Below, piece after piece: positions 35,301 to 45,603 of a DNA stretch of 64,000 nucleotides. Origin of the DNA: Inia geoffrensis (lineage: Eukaryota; Chordata; Mammalia; Artiodactyla; Iniidae); assembly GCA_036417435.1 (NCBI GenBank), contig CM070910.1:69720784-69784783 (forward strand). The letters run 5' to 3'. The notes beneath the pieces are model-generated. The model searched no databases, was not told the DNA's origin, and saw nothing but the letters and a program-made list of their open reading frames with translations. Positions within the stretch are counted from its first letter, which is position 1. Every line of letters starts with the position of its first letter. The translations under genes were made by a program, and so were the position numbers.

Positions 35301-38300
35301 TCTGTATAACATTGTCTTCAGAAATCTGCAAATCAGAATTTATTGAAGGTGTGCATGAATTCAAAGCCATCATTTGGGAATCACCATTTTCAGTTTTTAA
35401 TGTTAAGGGAGCTAACACTGTATGGGACTCAAGACTGGTTTTAAAGTTTTCTTTCACATCAGTTATAAACAACTGATTGTCAACATTATTTAATTTCTGT
35501 GTTAGATTTTCCACCAAACCCTGAGGTTCACAATTAGGAATTACAGTTGAATGAAGGTTAGTAGTTGGTATCTCAATCCTCTTTGCTATAAGTCCCATTG
35601 CCGTTAAGTCACTTGTTACCAAGTTTTGGGGAGCATTAGGGGCAATTAGTGGAGGAGCAACTTTCTTTCTTCTCTTAGAAGCACTGTTTCCCTTTTTATT
35701 TAAATGACTAGACCTTGTGTTCTGAGGACCACTTATAACAGAAACTCGTGAACTGTTACTGATAAAATTTTGTGATGGCCCACTAGAATTAGGGAATGAA
35801 CTAGAGCACAGACCACTTTCAACTGTCTTTAGTAGTAAGTCATTTGCTGGAAAAACAGGCAAACTGTTGCATTCCTCAATGGAGGAAGTTTTAGAGTTTT
35901 GTGTCCTATTCTGGTCTGTCAGCAGGGGGTTTGCATGGCATACAGTCTGCAGCAGGGGTGGCACAGGTGGATTTGGCATCACTGTTGCATTTACTGGTGC
36001 TGGGTCTGAGACACAACCTGGGGGGACATGAGAGAGCACATCGGCACCCTCAAATGTACTGGGAATGCCGGCAGTTTCCAAAGCCTGTTTAATAATTTCA
36101 CTTCCCTCTTGACTAACACTTGTATTAAAGTTAGTCACACCACTCCGAGGAAATGTATTTGGTAGAAATGCTGAGGAGCGATTTTCAGCAGCAAGAAGTT
36201 GCAGGAATGATGGATCTTTAAAACATGCTCCTGGACTGAAGGTAGACTGCTGCGGCTGCTGCGAGTTTACTGCATTTGTGGAGAGAATCATGCTGGCAAG
36301 AAGAGAAGGCTGCCCGTTACTCTGCAGAAGTTCTTGAGCAATTTCTGCCCCATCCAGTGGTTTACAGTAAGATCGCTTAGACAAGTGTCCACCCAGAGAT
36401 CTGGGGTTAGTGAAAGCCCTGTAACACCTGCTGCAGATAAATTTCCCATCTCTGATAATGGCCGGCCACTTAGCCCTTTTGTTGTGCTTGGGTTTTCTTT
36501 CCTTCCCATTTGGGCCCTGCCCACGGTCTTTTTTCACTTTTTCCAGTGCAGACTGTTGGGCACTGGTGCCACTGAAGTCATTTCCAACATTGACTTGTGA
36601 AGGAAAAATTGCATTCTCACCATTACCTCCCTTTAGAAAAGAGGAATTAGTGTTCCCTTCGATCTGTGAGGAAAAATGATTTGTATTATTTTCCAACTGG
36701 GAAAAAACAGAATTAGTCCCACTATCTGCTGGTGAAGGGAAGAGAGACATTGAACTACTTTCTGCAGGTAACGGAAGGAAAGGATCTGAGCCGCTGTCGA
36801 TATTCAAAGGCAAAACTGTTTTGGTTAGATCTTCCATTTGTGCTGGCAAGGTAGTACTAGATAAATTTTCGATTTGGGAACATAACATACCACCACCTTG
36901 TTCATTTTTATCCTGAGAAGGTATATTTGGATTTATGACACTTTCCACTGAGGCCAAGAGTGGAGCTGACACATTTGCTAAATGAGCTGGGAAAATGGAA
37001 GGTGAGATGTGCTGCAACTGATTAGAACAAGTAGGATTCCCATTGGCTTTGGTCTGTGGTGTAAAAAATGCATTATTAGAGCTGCTCACCTGTGATGGCA
37101 AAAAATAAACAAACTTTCCATTATTTGGTGTATTTAAGTTGTTAGCTTTCTGACCCCTTTTGCTTTTGCGTTGCATTTTGAATGCTGCATACTGGTCGGG
37201 GTGTGCTGTCTTCATGTGTTTCCCAATACTCTGTGAAGAGTTATAGGTTCGAGTACATCCCTCAACCTGGCAACTGAATTTCTGAACTGGTGCTTTTGGA
37301 GGCACTGATGGAGTTCCTAAAGAATTACTGAGGTTGGGCTGTGGTGGAACAAATGTGATACTTTCTAATGTCTTCAGAGGTAAATTATAAAGATTGGACG
37401 ATGTTTTAACATTACCTCCACATTCAAACTTGGCAGTTGGTAAACTGTTTTGAAATCCTGCCTGATTTTGCACAGAAAAGGTCATCAGGTTGTTCACTTG
37501 TCTTTCTAAGTTTTGTGGAGTAAGGTCATCTATTTTGAGAGCTTCCGAATCTACTAAAGAATTCTGGGTAATCTGGGCTTCATTAAAACAATCCTGTTCT
37601 TTTCTCTCTTGGAAAGCTGTATGACACAAATCATTACACGGATCTTCAACTGGTGCATTTAAGTTTGTGACCAGTGATTCACCAGTGCCTTGAACAGCTG
37701 AGTTTTCTTGCTTTCCAAAGTTATCCTCAATCCCCTGATTGAGGGATACCTTAATGGACACAGCTACCTCACTGGCCTGAAGCAGAGGAGCAGGGGCAGG
37801 GTTTTCCAAACCATCTGGCAATGGTCCATCAGCTTGCCTGAGCTCTGAAGCAGAAATCTGGTCTTGTTTGGTCACAGGTGATTCTGCCTTGCTTTTATCC
37901 CAAGCATCACTTCTATCTGCTGGGAAGGTGTTTTCCATGTTATTTTCTGAAGGAAGCACAGATCCTTCTTTCTCAGTGTTCCCATCTGCGTTCTGATTCA
38001 CTCTGGAAGGCTGAACAGAACCTCCAGATGAATTAAGTTGGTCTTCAGGAGGCAGCACTTTTTCAGGAGTACTGTGATCATCCAGATGCTTTTCTAGTTC
38101 ACTCTGAGAACGATAAACTTTACCACAACCTGTGAACTTACAAGTATAGGTATTATAATGTTGTGCTTCATGATCATATAGTAAATAAGCTTCTGAAAAA
38201 ATTCTGCCACATTTAGGAAACATGCACTTTGCTCTAAAGACTTGATGTTCCTTTCGGTGGGTTAAGAGCTCTGCATAACTATTAAAACCGGCCTTACATT

Positions 38301-39537
38301 TCATTTGTATACAGATATATGGTTTACTGCCACAGTGCATTTGTAAGTGATCATTGAGATGAGTAACACTTACAAAATGACGTCTACAGTACTGGCAAAT
38401 AACTTTTTTGCTTTGCATTTCAAGAAAGCGCTTGGCATCTTCATTATCCTTATGTCCCTTTACATGAGCAATTAAATTTTTAAAGTACTTAAAGCCCTTT
38501 TTACAAAACGTTACAGGGCAATTGAATTCATTAACAGGTACTGGTTTCTGGACTGGGATCACCTCTGGCTCATAAGATTTGTCTTTGTCATCAGTTTCAT
38601 CATCTGAACCATCATTATCATTAAACACTATGAAGTCTGTTGAGTAGAGACTATTCTTCTTGATAGGCCGCTGTTCCTGCTTGGCCACAGCATTAGTCTT
38701 CTGATTCTCGTTGGTAGTTGTGATCTTAGGAGGCCTCCCCAACCTCCTTAATGGTTTCATAGCTGCTAGTCTCTCTTTACTAGATTGTTTAACATGCAAT
38801 GTGACATGAGGGACAAAAGTTTCTTTAGAATTAAAGTTCTTTGCACATATGGGGCAACTGTAAATCCCATCTTTGTAATGTTTTTGAGCATGTCGTACTA
38901 TTCGATGACCAAGGAATTCTTTGTCACACAGCACACAATACTGCATGTAGGCTTGCCAGTTCCTGAACCTAGCAGATATAAATCCCCTCTCTCTTAATTG
39001 TTTTATCTCTCTCTTTTTCTGCTTTTCATCACAAATGTCTCTAAGAAGGCCAGAATTAGCACCAATTCCACCATTCATGGAAGTTTCTTTACTCTCTTCC
39101 TGATAGTCTGCTACTTTCTCATAAACCTCACTGTCATTTAGTTCATCTATTGAAGACACAATGGATGCTTCTTCTCCCATTAATGCAAGACATTGTCGTT
39201 TTAAGGTTTTCCAATCCCAGAATTCTGGATCAAAGGGCCACTGAGTTTTCAATACAAGTAAGAGCTCACAGCGTAGAGAATTTGGTATTGGAAGATTCTC
39301 TTCATCATATTTCTGGTCTGGTTGGTTATACAACATTTCCACAGCATAATATGCATCTACTGTAGGCTCAATAAGAAATTCACTCAGTTGACAAGCACGT
39401 TTAACTTCCAGATCGTCAGGCAATAAGCATGAAATGGTCTTGCAAATAGATATTTTCACTTCAGTATTTTCTGTAGATTCCAGGCGAAGAGCTTTTACAC
39501 ATAGTTCTATGCAAGTGGCAAGTCCAGCCCCTTCAGT
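32392..39537 (-). CDS. ZNF292: ZNF292, terminal coding exon (large zinc-finger exon)
   Basis: A single exon of 7146 coding bases: 2381 codons plus a TGA at 32392-32394. ZNF292 is a nuclear DNA-binding protein; the rat protein binds and activates the growth hormone promoter, and heterozygous human loss causes a neurodevelopmental disorder. The exon begins after a minus-strand acceptor TTTTTCACAG (AG at 39538-39539) in phase 0, reading TEGAGLATCIELCVKALRLE, and continues past the internal GTG at 39459. Visible: an alpha-helical stretch; fingers 1-7 (about 38960-38070); an AT-hook-like RRLGRPPK after finger 2 (near 38725-38750); single fingers near 37200-37290 (CQVEGC) and 36360-36450 (CSRCYRAF); pairs near 34640-34860; five near 33700-34225; and a last one near 33325-33400. 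That is 16 C2H2-type motifs, the ninth ending in Cys. Lys/Arg-rich segments look like nuclear signals. No frameshift or internal stop. Confidence 0.97.
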   Translation of the reverse strand, partial: TEGAGLATCIELCVKALRLESTENTEVKISICKTISCLLPDDLEVKRACQLSEFLIEPTVDAYYAVEMLYNQPDQKYDEENLPIPNSLRCELLLVLKTQWPFDPEFWDWKTLKRQCLALMGEEASIVSSIDELNDSEVYEKVADYQEESKETSMNGGIGANSGLLRDICDEKQKKREIKQLRERGFISARFRNWQAYMQYCVLCDKEFLGHRIVRHAQKHYKDGIYSCPICAKNFNSKETFVPHVTLHVKQSSKERLAAMKPLRRLGRPPKITTTNENQKTNAVAKQEQRPIKKNSLYSTDFIVFNDNDGSDDETDDKDKSYEPEVIPVQKPVPVNEFNCPVTFCKKGFKYFKNLIAHVKGHKDNEDAKRFLEMQSKKVICQYCRRHFVSVTHLNDHLQMHCGSKPYICIQMKCKAGFNSYAELLTHRKEHQVFRAKCMFPKCGRIFSEAYLLYDHEAQHYNTYTCKFTGCGKVYRSQSELEKHLDDHSTPEKVLPPEDQLNSSGGSVQPSRVNQNADGNTEKEGSVLPSENNMENTFPADRSDAWDKSKAESPVTKQDQISASELRQADGPLPDGLENPAPAPLLQASEVAVSIKVSLNQGIEDNFGKQENSAVQGTGESLVTNLNAPVEDPCNDLCHTAFQERKEQDCFNEAQITQNSLVDSEALKIDDLTPQNLERQVNNLMTFSVQNQAGFQNSLPTAKFECGGNVKTSSNLYNLPLKTLESITFVPPQPNLSNSLGTPSVPPKAPVQKFSCQVEGCTRTYNSSQSIGKHMKTAHPDQYAAFKMQRKSKRGQKANNLNTPNNGKFVYFLPSQVSSSNNAFFTPQTKANGNPTCSNQLQHISPSIFPAHLANVSAPLLASVESVINPNIPSQDKNEQGGGMLCSQIENLSSTTLPAQMEDLTKTVLPLNIDSGSDPFLPLPAESSSMSLFPSPADSGTNSVFSQLENNTNHFSSQIEGNTNSSFLKGGNGENAIFPSQVNVGNDFSGTSAQQSALEKVKKDRGQGPNGKERKPKHNKRAKWPAIIRDGKFICSRCYRAFTNPRSLGGHLSKRSYCKPLDGAEIAQELLQSNGQPSLLASMILSTNAVNSQQPQQSTFSPGACFKDPSFLQLLAAENRSSAFLPNTFPRSGVTNFNTSVSQEGSEIIKQALETAGIPSTFEGADVLSHVPPGCVSDPAPVNATVMPNPPVPPLLQTVCHANPLLTDQNRTQNSKTSSIEECNSLPVFPANDLLLKTVESGLCSSSFPNSSGPSQNFISNSSRVSVISGPQNTRSSHLNKKGNSASKRRKKVAPPLIAPNAPQNLVTSDLTAMGLIAKRIEIPTTNLHSTVIPNCEPQGLVENLTQKLNNVDNQLFITDVKENFKTSLESHTVLAPLTLKTENGDSQMMALNSCTPSINSDLQISEDNVIQNFEKTLEIIKSAMNSQILEVKSGSQGIGETSQNAQINYNIQLPSVNTVQNNKLSDSSQFSSFIGVMPTKSNIPQPEILHKEDQVQEILEGLQKLKLENDLSSPAPQCVLINTSVTLTPTPVKSIPNVTLVQPVSEMITNIQFNDRVNKPFVCQNQGCNYSAMTKDALFKHYGKIHQYTPEMILEIKKNQLKFAPFKCVVPTCTKTFTRNSNLRAHCQLVHHFTTEEMVKLKIKRPYGRKSQSENSSAPRITQVKRQLAMTEENKREFQPALELGAMKENTLSNIAVIPEKQLLEKKSPDKTESSSQVIAVTSEQCNTNSLTNVQTKGRKVRRHKKEKEERKRKKTVSQPLEFPTRYSPYRPYRCVHQGCFAAFTIQQNLILHYQAVHKSDLPAFSAEVEEESEAGKDSEEIETKHTVKEFRCQVSDCSRIFQAITGLIQHYMKLHEMSPEEIESMTASVDVGKFPCDQSECKSSFTTYLNYVVHLEADHGIGARGSKTEEDGIYKCDCEGCDRIYATRSNLLRHIFNKHNDKHKAHLIRPRRLTPGQENISSKANQEKTKSKHRGTKYRSGREGTKMPKTKRKKKNNLENKTAKIVQIEENKPYSLKRGKHVYSIKARNDALSECTSRFVTQYPCMIKGCTSVVTSESNIIRHYKCHKLSKAFTSQHRNLLIVFKRCCNSQLKETSEQEVEKSDVKDSDTGISESSDNSGTTVVPQKEVEKNEKDEVDELTELFITKLINEDNTSVETQAQTSSNVSKDFQEDNPCQSEKQKGSNLKRVNKEKNVSQNKKRKVEKAEPAPAVEFSSMHKEEETAVAIQTTEEHPASFDWSSFKPMGFEVSFLKFLEESAVKQKKNTDKDHPNSGNKKGSHSNARKNVDKTAVTSGNHICSCKESETFVQFANPSQLQCSDNVKIVLDKTLKNCTELVLKQLQEMKPTVSLKKLEVRSNDPDVSVMKEISMGKATGRGQN

Positions 39538-39759
39538 CTGTGAAAAAGCAAGTAAGAAATGTTATCTTAATTTACACTCATCAACAGATTCGTGAATTTA
39601 GTAATTTTACAACTGAGGTTTGCTTTTCTCAAATTTTGCAATAGCCAATATATGCAGATGCCCCTTCCAAAGCATTGTAGCTTTGTGTGTGTGTTTGTGC
39701 ATGTGTGTCTATGTGTGTAATGAACTGTAGAGAATAGTAGAAAAAGCATAAATGTTGGG

Positions 39760-39985
39760 AGCTAAGTTAAGACATGAGTATAAAATCATCTAATGCTAGG
39801 CAAACTTGGACATTATTTAACTTCTCTGACCTTTCATATCACAATATAAAGTAGAGATGAAAACAACACAAACTTCATGAAACTGCTGTGAGCATTAATA
39901 GATATCGTGTATCTAAAGTAGTTGGTATAGTTTAGTATCATGTCTGGCACACAGTAAGTGATCAATAAATGTCATTAACTTCATC
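39760..39985 (+). repeat. MIR SINE remnant
   Basis: Phrases in MIR order: 'tgctaggcaaacttggac', 'tttaacttctctgacc', 'gaaactgctgtgagcatta', 'gtctggcacacagtaagtg' and 'atcaataaatg'. It is antisense to ZNF292 transcription. Confidence 0.8.
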
Positions 39986-40204
39986 ACAAATTTCATTTCC
40001 TAAGTTTATATTTACAATCCTTCTGAAACAAAACCATTAGTCCAATTACAAAACTGAGAATGTCCCCATAATTCCTAACTCATTAGTAATGAAAGGAGAT
40101 TTTCACATTTAAGAGAATAAAGTTATCTGTTCCTTAATATTGGGAATTCTAGTTCTATCATAAATTTGAATGCCAAACCAGCTACCTCATGGCTGGACCA
40201 TCTT

Positions 40205-40400
40205 TTTTTTTTTTTAAGATTATTTTTGATGTGGACCATTTTTAAAGTCTTTATTGAATTTGTTACAATATTTCTTCTGTTTTGTGTTTTGGTTTTTTGG
40301 CTGCGAGGAATGTGGGATCTTAGCTCCCTGACCAGGGATCGAACCCACACCCCCTGCACTGGAAGGCGAAGTCTTAACCACTGGACCACCAGGGAAGTTC
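40205..40400 (-). mobile_element. tRNA-derived cetartiodactyl SINE, sense to ZNF292
   Basis: The minus strand begins 'aacttccctggtggtccagt', passes 'ggttcgatccctggtcaggg' and 'ctcgcagccaaaaaacc', and ends in an A-rich tail with an extra 'gtccacatcaaaaat' part. A 12-bp duplication CTGGACCATCTT flanks it at 40193-40204 and 40401-40412. Confidence 0.92.
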
Positions 40401-41599
40401 CTGGACCATCTTAAGAATTAGGAGTAGCAGGAGATGCAATAAACTTTTTTCCTTTTGAATTAGCATCTTGAACTACTATCATAATATAGCAGTAATAAAG
40501 GTAAGACTCATTTGAAAGATACAAGTAATGAAGAGATAAAAAATGGGTTTTACAAGGCCGAAAGAGAATATATGAAAAATAAGCCAGTCACAAGATGTGG
40601 TCACATTCATGGGAATGAAATATGTGTGACATAAGATCAAAGGGCAAGAAAGTAAAAAAAAAGTCCAAGAAAGCTGAGAGGATCTGTATTTTTACAGGTT
40701 AAGAAGGAAATAAAATATTTTACTAAAACAGAAGCTTAGATTTGTGGGCCAAAAGGAAAGTGAGTGAAAGAGGCTGAGATGCTAACTGGCCATCTTAATG
40801 TTATAAATACATTTGAAACCTTAAGAAATAAGGCTAACAAAACAAACTATGTCAAAATTTTTATTCTTCTGAGTTTTCATCTTTGTGTCTGACTGAAAAT
40901 TAAGTTTATAGGCAATATTCAGATCATAAACTGGTTATGTAACAACTGTTTTTTTAAGAGTTGAGTTTGAATTCACAATTTCCCATAAGTACAATGTGAT
41001 TAAACAAGTAATTAGCCCTTAAAAACCTACTTAATAATATCAGTTAATAAAAGTACTGAGAGCACCAGCTTGAATTTATGAGTCACAGAAGCAGAAACCT
41101 AAGTGAGGTCCATTCAGAGAAGGAATAGAGACTCATCCCCCTCTCTAGCACTGGCACACAGCAGGCAATCTTCTGAGAAATACAAGGTTTTATCTTTGGT
41201 GTCCCCCTTTTCTATTCCTTTCCTCTGCCTGCCCAGTATCCTTGACCCAAAGCTACCCAAGGCTTACATGCTGATATTCCTTCCCCATTAACATCCCATT
41301 CAGCCCTTCCCTATCCACCCACAGCATCATGGCTTACCCTGCTTTAAAGTTCTTAAATGGTTATTACCCTTGTCTTTCAGAATTAAATATTAACTTCTTA
41401 GCACAGAATGAACACAAAAGGGCCCTCACAGTCTGACCTATGCCTCATCTGGTCTAGCCTCATCTTTTATCTTTTCCCTATCCAAACAGCCTACACTCCA
41501 GGCAATGTGAACTGTAGTTCCCCAACTATGCCATTCTCTCATGTCTTGATACAACTTGTGATATTGTAATATACTGCTAAGAAATATATATTTTGGTCT

Positions 41600-42650
41600 T
41601 CCCCCCCAGTTCCCACATGGCTCCTAAAACCTTTGTAATTTCCTAAGTAATAATAGCTATAGGGGAATCTTTTGTTCCCAGCTTTTGAAATAGGTGAAAT
41701 GAGTGGTTTTTGGTTATTTATACTAAGGCCCTTTCGATCACACTGGAGTTTATTAATGAGATGATTTCTGAAAGCCCCTAGATAACCACAGGCTGGGGGC
41801 TGTCAGGGGAACCAACCTGTGATCAGAGGGTTGAAACTTTAAGTCCCCCACCCCTCCCTCCAAGGAGGAGAGAGAGGATGGAGGCTGAATCTATTATCAA
41901 TGGCCAAAGAAGCCTCCATAAAAGCCCATAAAGAACTTGGTTCAGGGGCTTCCCTGGTGGTGAAGTGGTTGAGAGTCCACCTGCCGATGCAGGGGACGCG
42001 GGTTCGTGCCCCGGTCCGGGAAGATCCCACATGCTGCGGAGCAGCTGGGCCCATGAGCCATGGCCGCTAAGCCTGCGCGTCCGGAGCCTGTGCTCCACAA
42101 CGAGAAAGGCCACAACAGTGAGAGGCCCGCGTACTGCAAAAAACAAAACAAAACAAAAACAAACAAACCAAAAAAAGAACTCAGTTCAGGGAGCTTCTGG
42201 GTTTATGAACAAGTAGAGGTGGGGGAGAGTAGCTCACTCTCTCCCCCATACCTTGCCCTGTGCATCTCTACCATCTGGCTTTTCCTGAGTTGAATCCTTT
42301 CAAAATAAACCAGTAATCTAGCTGGTAAAGTGTCTCCCTGAGTTCTGTGAGCCACTCTAGTAAATTAATCAAATCTGACCAGAAAGTTGTGGAAACCTCT
42401 GATTTATAGCCAGTTGGTCAGAAGCACAGGTGACACCCTGGGCTCAAGACTGGTGGCTGATGTTGGGGGAGGAGGGCAGTCTTATAAGACTGAGCCCTTA
42501 ACCTACAGATTCTATGCTATCTCTAGGTGAACAGTGTCAGAATTGAGTTAAATTGTAGGACACCCAGCTGGGGTCCGGAGAATCAGAGGATTGCCTGGTG
42601 TGGAAAAAATCTCCACACTCTTGGTCGTCAGGAAGTATTCAGTGAGTAGT
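41600..42650 (+). mobile_element. Old LTR-like mammalian repeat, interrupted by a SINE
   Basis: A repeat of about 0.8 kb whose phrases I know from many mammalian copies: 'gggaaccaacctgtgatcag', 'ccataaaagcccataaaga', 'ccataccttgccctgtgcat', 'aaataaaccagtaatctag', 'ccagttggtcagaagcacag', 'gaattgagttaaattgtagg' and 'acacccagctggggtcc'. The TATA-less start and the AATAAA near 42303 fit an LTR, but I cannot name the family, and the ends are approximate. The SINE at 41948-42174 splits it. Confidence 0.65.
41948..42174 (+). mobile_element. CHR-type SINE, sense
   Basis: Head 'gcttccctggtggtgaagtg', body with 'ggttcgtgccccggtccggg' and a (CAAAA)n tail. Target duplication AAGAACTTGGTTCAGGG (41931-41947) and AAGAACTCAGTTCAGGG (42175-42191), two mismatches. 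Confidence 0.94.
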
Positions 42651-43483
42651 GAATAAAAGAGAAAACAGTATTTTCTTTACACTACCTTTCATTCTTTTTC
42701 TGTTACTAGGAACACTCTCCCTCTCCAGCTTTGTTTGGCCATCACTATTTGAGAGTCTAAACAGACCAGTGGGTTAGAGGGCCCTCTTCTTTTATTCAAT
42801 CAGCACCTACTTTACACAAGGCACTATGCTCAGCAATGTGCTCTCCCTCTCAGGAGTCTTGATATCCCGCTATATTTGAAAGACCCATATTACACTGCAA
42901 CTGTTAGTGTGTCTCCATCAATAGATATGAGATCTTTAAGGGCGGGGCTATATTTTTCAACACTCGGACTTCAGGGGTCTAGGAAAAAGCACAAATAAAA
43001 TGATGAACCAAGCTATCTGCTCCATTTCCTTTGCAGATCTCAAATAGAGTTTAAGAAGGAAACAATTATTTTAGGTAATATGTGAGCAGCTGGGCAATAA
43101 TTTTTAACAACTCCTGGAGTTTTGGGGAGAAAAGTGAGGGGCACCAGTTAACCCAAATCATCAACCTTGAGGCTAAATTTCATCATGTAAAAAACTGAGG
43201 AGTTACACTAGAACGCAGTCACTACAACATAACTTTAAAGTCTCTTTCATAGTCCTAAAACAATAATCATCTATGATTCTACTTTTAAGATAAAACCTGT
43301 TTGATCAGATTTCAGAAAATAAAATCAAAGGGAGACATTTTATGCAATGGGAAACAAGATTTTGGGGCAGAGCAATTACCTCACTGCACATTATCCTGCT
43401 CCCCTGGACAACTTTCCCAAGCTATTCACGCTTTAAGTGTTTTATGTGCTTTACTTCTGAGCCCAGTCTCTCTAGAAAAGCAC

Positions 43484-43680
43484 TACTCAACAGAACTGTC
43501 TGCAGTGATGCACATGTTCCTTATCTGTGCTGTTCAATATAGTAGCCACTAGTCACATGGAGCTACCGAGCACCTACAATGTGGCTACTGTTACTGAAGA
43601 ATGGAATTTTATATTTTACTTAGATTAATTAGCCATAAGTGTCTGATGGCTACCACAACGGACAGCGTAGCTCTTGTCCA
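43484..43680. mobile_element. Old hAT-type DNA element (family uncertain)
   Basis: Phrases 'tgctgttcaatatagtagcc', 'actagtcacatggagctacc', 'gagcacctacaatgtggcta' and 'gatggctaccacaacggac', ending 'agcgtagctct'. The ends are imperfect inverted repeats (GCTGTTCAATA... and ...GGACAGC). Non-coding. Confidence 0.75.
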
Positions 43681-43769
43681 AGGTTTTTCCCCCCTCTCCA
43701 ACAAGTTCTCCTTGTGAGCAGGGTGTAAGGTTGAGAGAGGAAAGTCCCTGTTACCTAACCTCCTCAATT

Positions 43770-43885
43770 CCACGGATTAAGAAATGAAATCCAAAGTGGT
43801 TAAGGTTACCAGGTGGTCAACAACAAGTCAAGATTTATACCCAGTTTGTCTGGCTTCTAGTTTCAAGTTCCATCTACTTTGCCAT
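43770..43885 (-). repeat. MIR SINE remnant, antisense
   Basis: The plus strand shows the antisense MIR core: 'ggattaagaaatgaaatcc', 'gtggttaaggttaccaggtg', 'acaagtcaagatttatacc'. Confidence 0.7.
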
Positions 43886-45083
43886 GCTGCTCTTTAAGTT
43901 AGATATAAAGTAGTGGCACAACCTATATTTTTAAATTACATAGTAATTTTCTAAGAAACTTATTGTTAAATTTATTTTTTAACTGCAGCGCTATGACATA
44001 TAAAATGAAAAAGCAGGATGAGTTAACAAGGTTGATAAAGAAAAACTGGAAAGCAGAAGGACTCATTCCTGTTCTTTACTCCTGAAAATGAAGAGAAATT
44101 ATTTCAGGAGAAAAATAGCAAAGATACATATAAGATTTACTGACCAGCTATAGATCTTAAAAGATATTTTTAAAAAAGAATAAGAATGTCTTTTGGTTTC
44201 TACTTTCAAAAACAAAATTATACATTAATTAAAAATACTTCTTGTCATGTTACATCCCAGTTTTCAAGGATTCCTAAGACCTGTCTGGCATACCATTCCA
44301 TGCAGTGCTAGCAACTTTGGAAAGTGACTTCCGTGTACATTTAAAGGGGAAACCAAGTGCATCCTACAAGGGTTACTATAAGAAAAATTAATTTTGTAAA
44401 AGTTGGATTCTGATTTTTGCTAATAGATAAATGGAAACACGCAATCTCTGCTCATCACTTCCCTTTTGAATTGTGTCTAATCTACTGTTTAATCAATCTA
44501 TTAAGTGTTTTCATTTCTATGACTATGTTTTTGTATTTCTAAAAGTTCTTTTGACTCTGTAAAATCTGCTTGGTCATTTTTATAGGACCTCTCTTTCTCA
44601 TACTTCAATTCCTTATTTTATATCTTTAAATATATGTATTTTATAATTTATCTGATAACTATTATTTAAAGTATTAGGCAAATAATTCTATCATTCTTTC
44701 TGTCTACTGAAATTCATTCATGTCAGATTGTTTCATATGTTTAATAGAGCTTGATGGTTAACTTATTTATGTCTTTAAATATATGTAATTTATCGTTTTT
44801 ATCCTTGCATGTTTAACCCTATTGTTAGTTCTCTCTGCTAAAATTCCCTCACGGCAGACTGTTCTATGTTTTGTAAATCTTGATGGTGAACCCATCTTAA
44901 GAAGGGTTTTATCTAAGAATCCTGTACTGAAGGTATGTCCCTCCAAAGCAGTTCTTCATTTGCTTCTGCCAGGGATCCCAGGCATTACCAGCCCAGAACT
45001 CCATCCTTACCTTCTTAACTACTACTTATGTAAGGGAGCAAAATTTGTCACCATCAAATGTGTCTCTTTGACCTGAGGATTAT

Positions 45084-45603
45084 GTTAGGCTGATTACTTT
45101 TAAGAAACAGAAGACTAAGGAAGTTCTTCCTGTTACCCACTACCCCTACCTGTTACTGCCTAAAAGAATTTAGACAGAGGGCCTATTCCTGGAATAGAGC
45201 TGTCACCAGAGAACTCTGCAAAGAATATGGGCTAGGGGTGGTGGGGAGAAACTCTGCAGGGCCTGGAGATCAGAGTCCACCATGTCTGATAGTCTCTGCA
45301 TGGCCCAGCACACCTTTGGTTTACCAAACACTGCTTTTCCATCTTCATGTGAATTGCCTTCCTCCCCTCTGAAGCCCTAACCCACTACACCCAACATCCT
45401 CTTGTCTTTAGCTGAAGATGGTATTTAAGGTGAGAGTTTTGGCCATTTTGACGAGTTACTCAGTTTTCCTGGGTCTCTCCCATGTACACATGTTATTAAA
45501 CTTTTGCCTGATCTTCTCTTGTTAATCTGTCCTGTGTCAGTTTAATTCTTAGACCAGCCAACATAACTAAGAAAAGGGAGAGGAAAAGGTCTTCCTCCCT
45601 GAC
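45084..45603 (+). mobile_element. Solo LTR of an old endogenous retrovirus (ERV), approximate ends
   Basis: A segment of about 520 bp that begins TGTTAGGCTGATTAC and ends ...CTTCCTCCCTGACA, the TG...CA layout of an LTR. Inside are a TATA-like GTATTTAAGG (near 45421) and an ATTAAA poly-A signal (near 45493) about 70 bases later, as expected for U3-R-U5. The end region 'tgtcagtttaattcttagac' is typical of mammalian ERV LTRs. No gag, pol or env sequence adjoins it, and no clear target-site duplication is visible. The group (ERV1 or ERVL) is uncertain. Confidence 0.6.

Noticed and set aside
36288..36679. Overlapping open frames on both strands inside the ZNF292 exon (also at 32666-33343 and 35901-36092)
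   Set aside because: They are shadows of the real ZNF292 frame. None has independent support.
39457..39459. GTG at 39459 as the start of the large ZNF292 frame
   Set aside because: It is an internal Val codon. The exon runs 26 codons further to the acceptor at 39538, and the real start codon lies on an exon outside the window.
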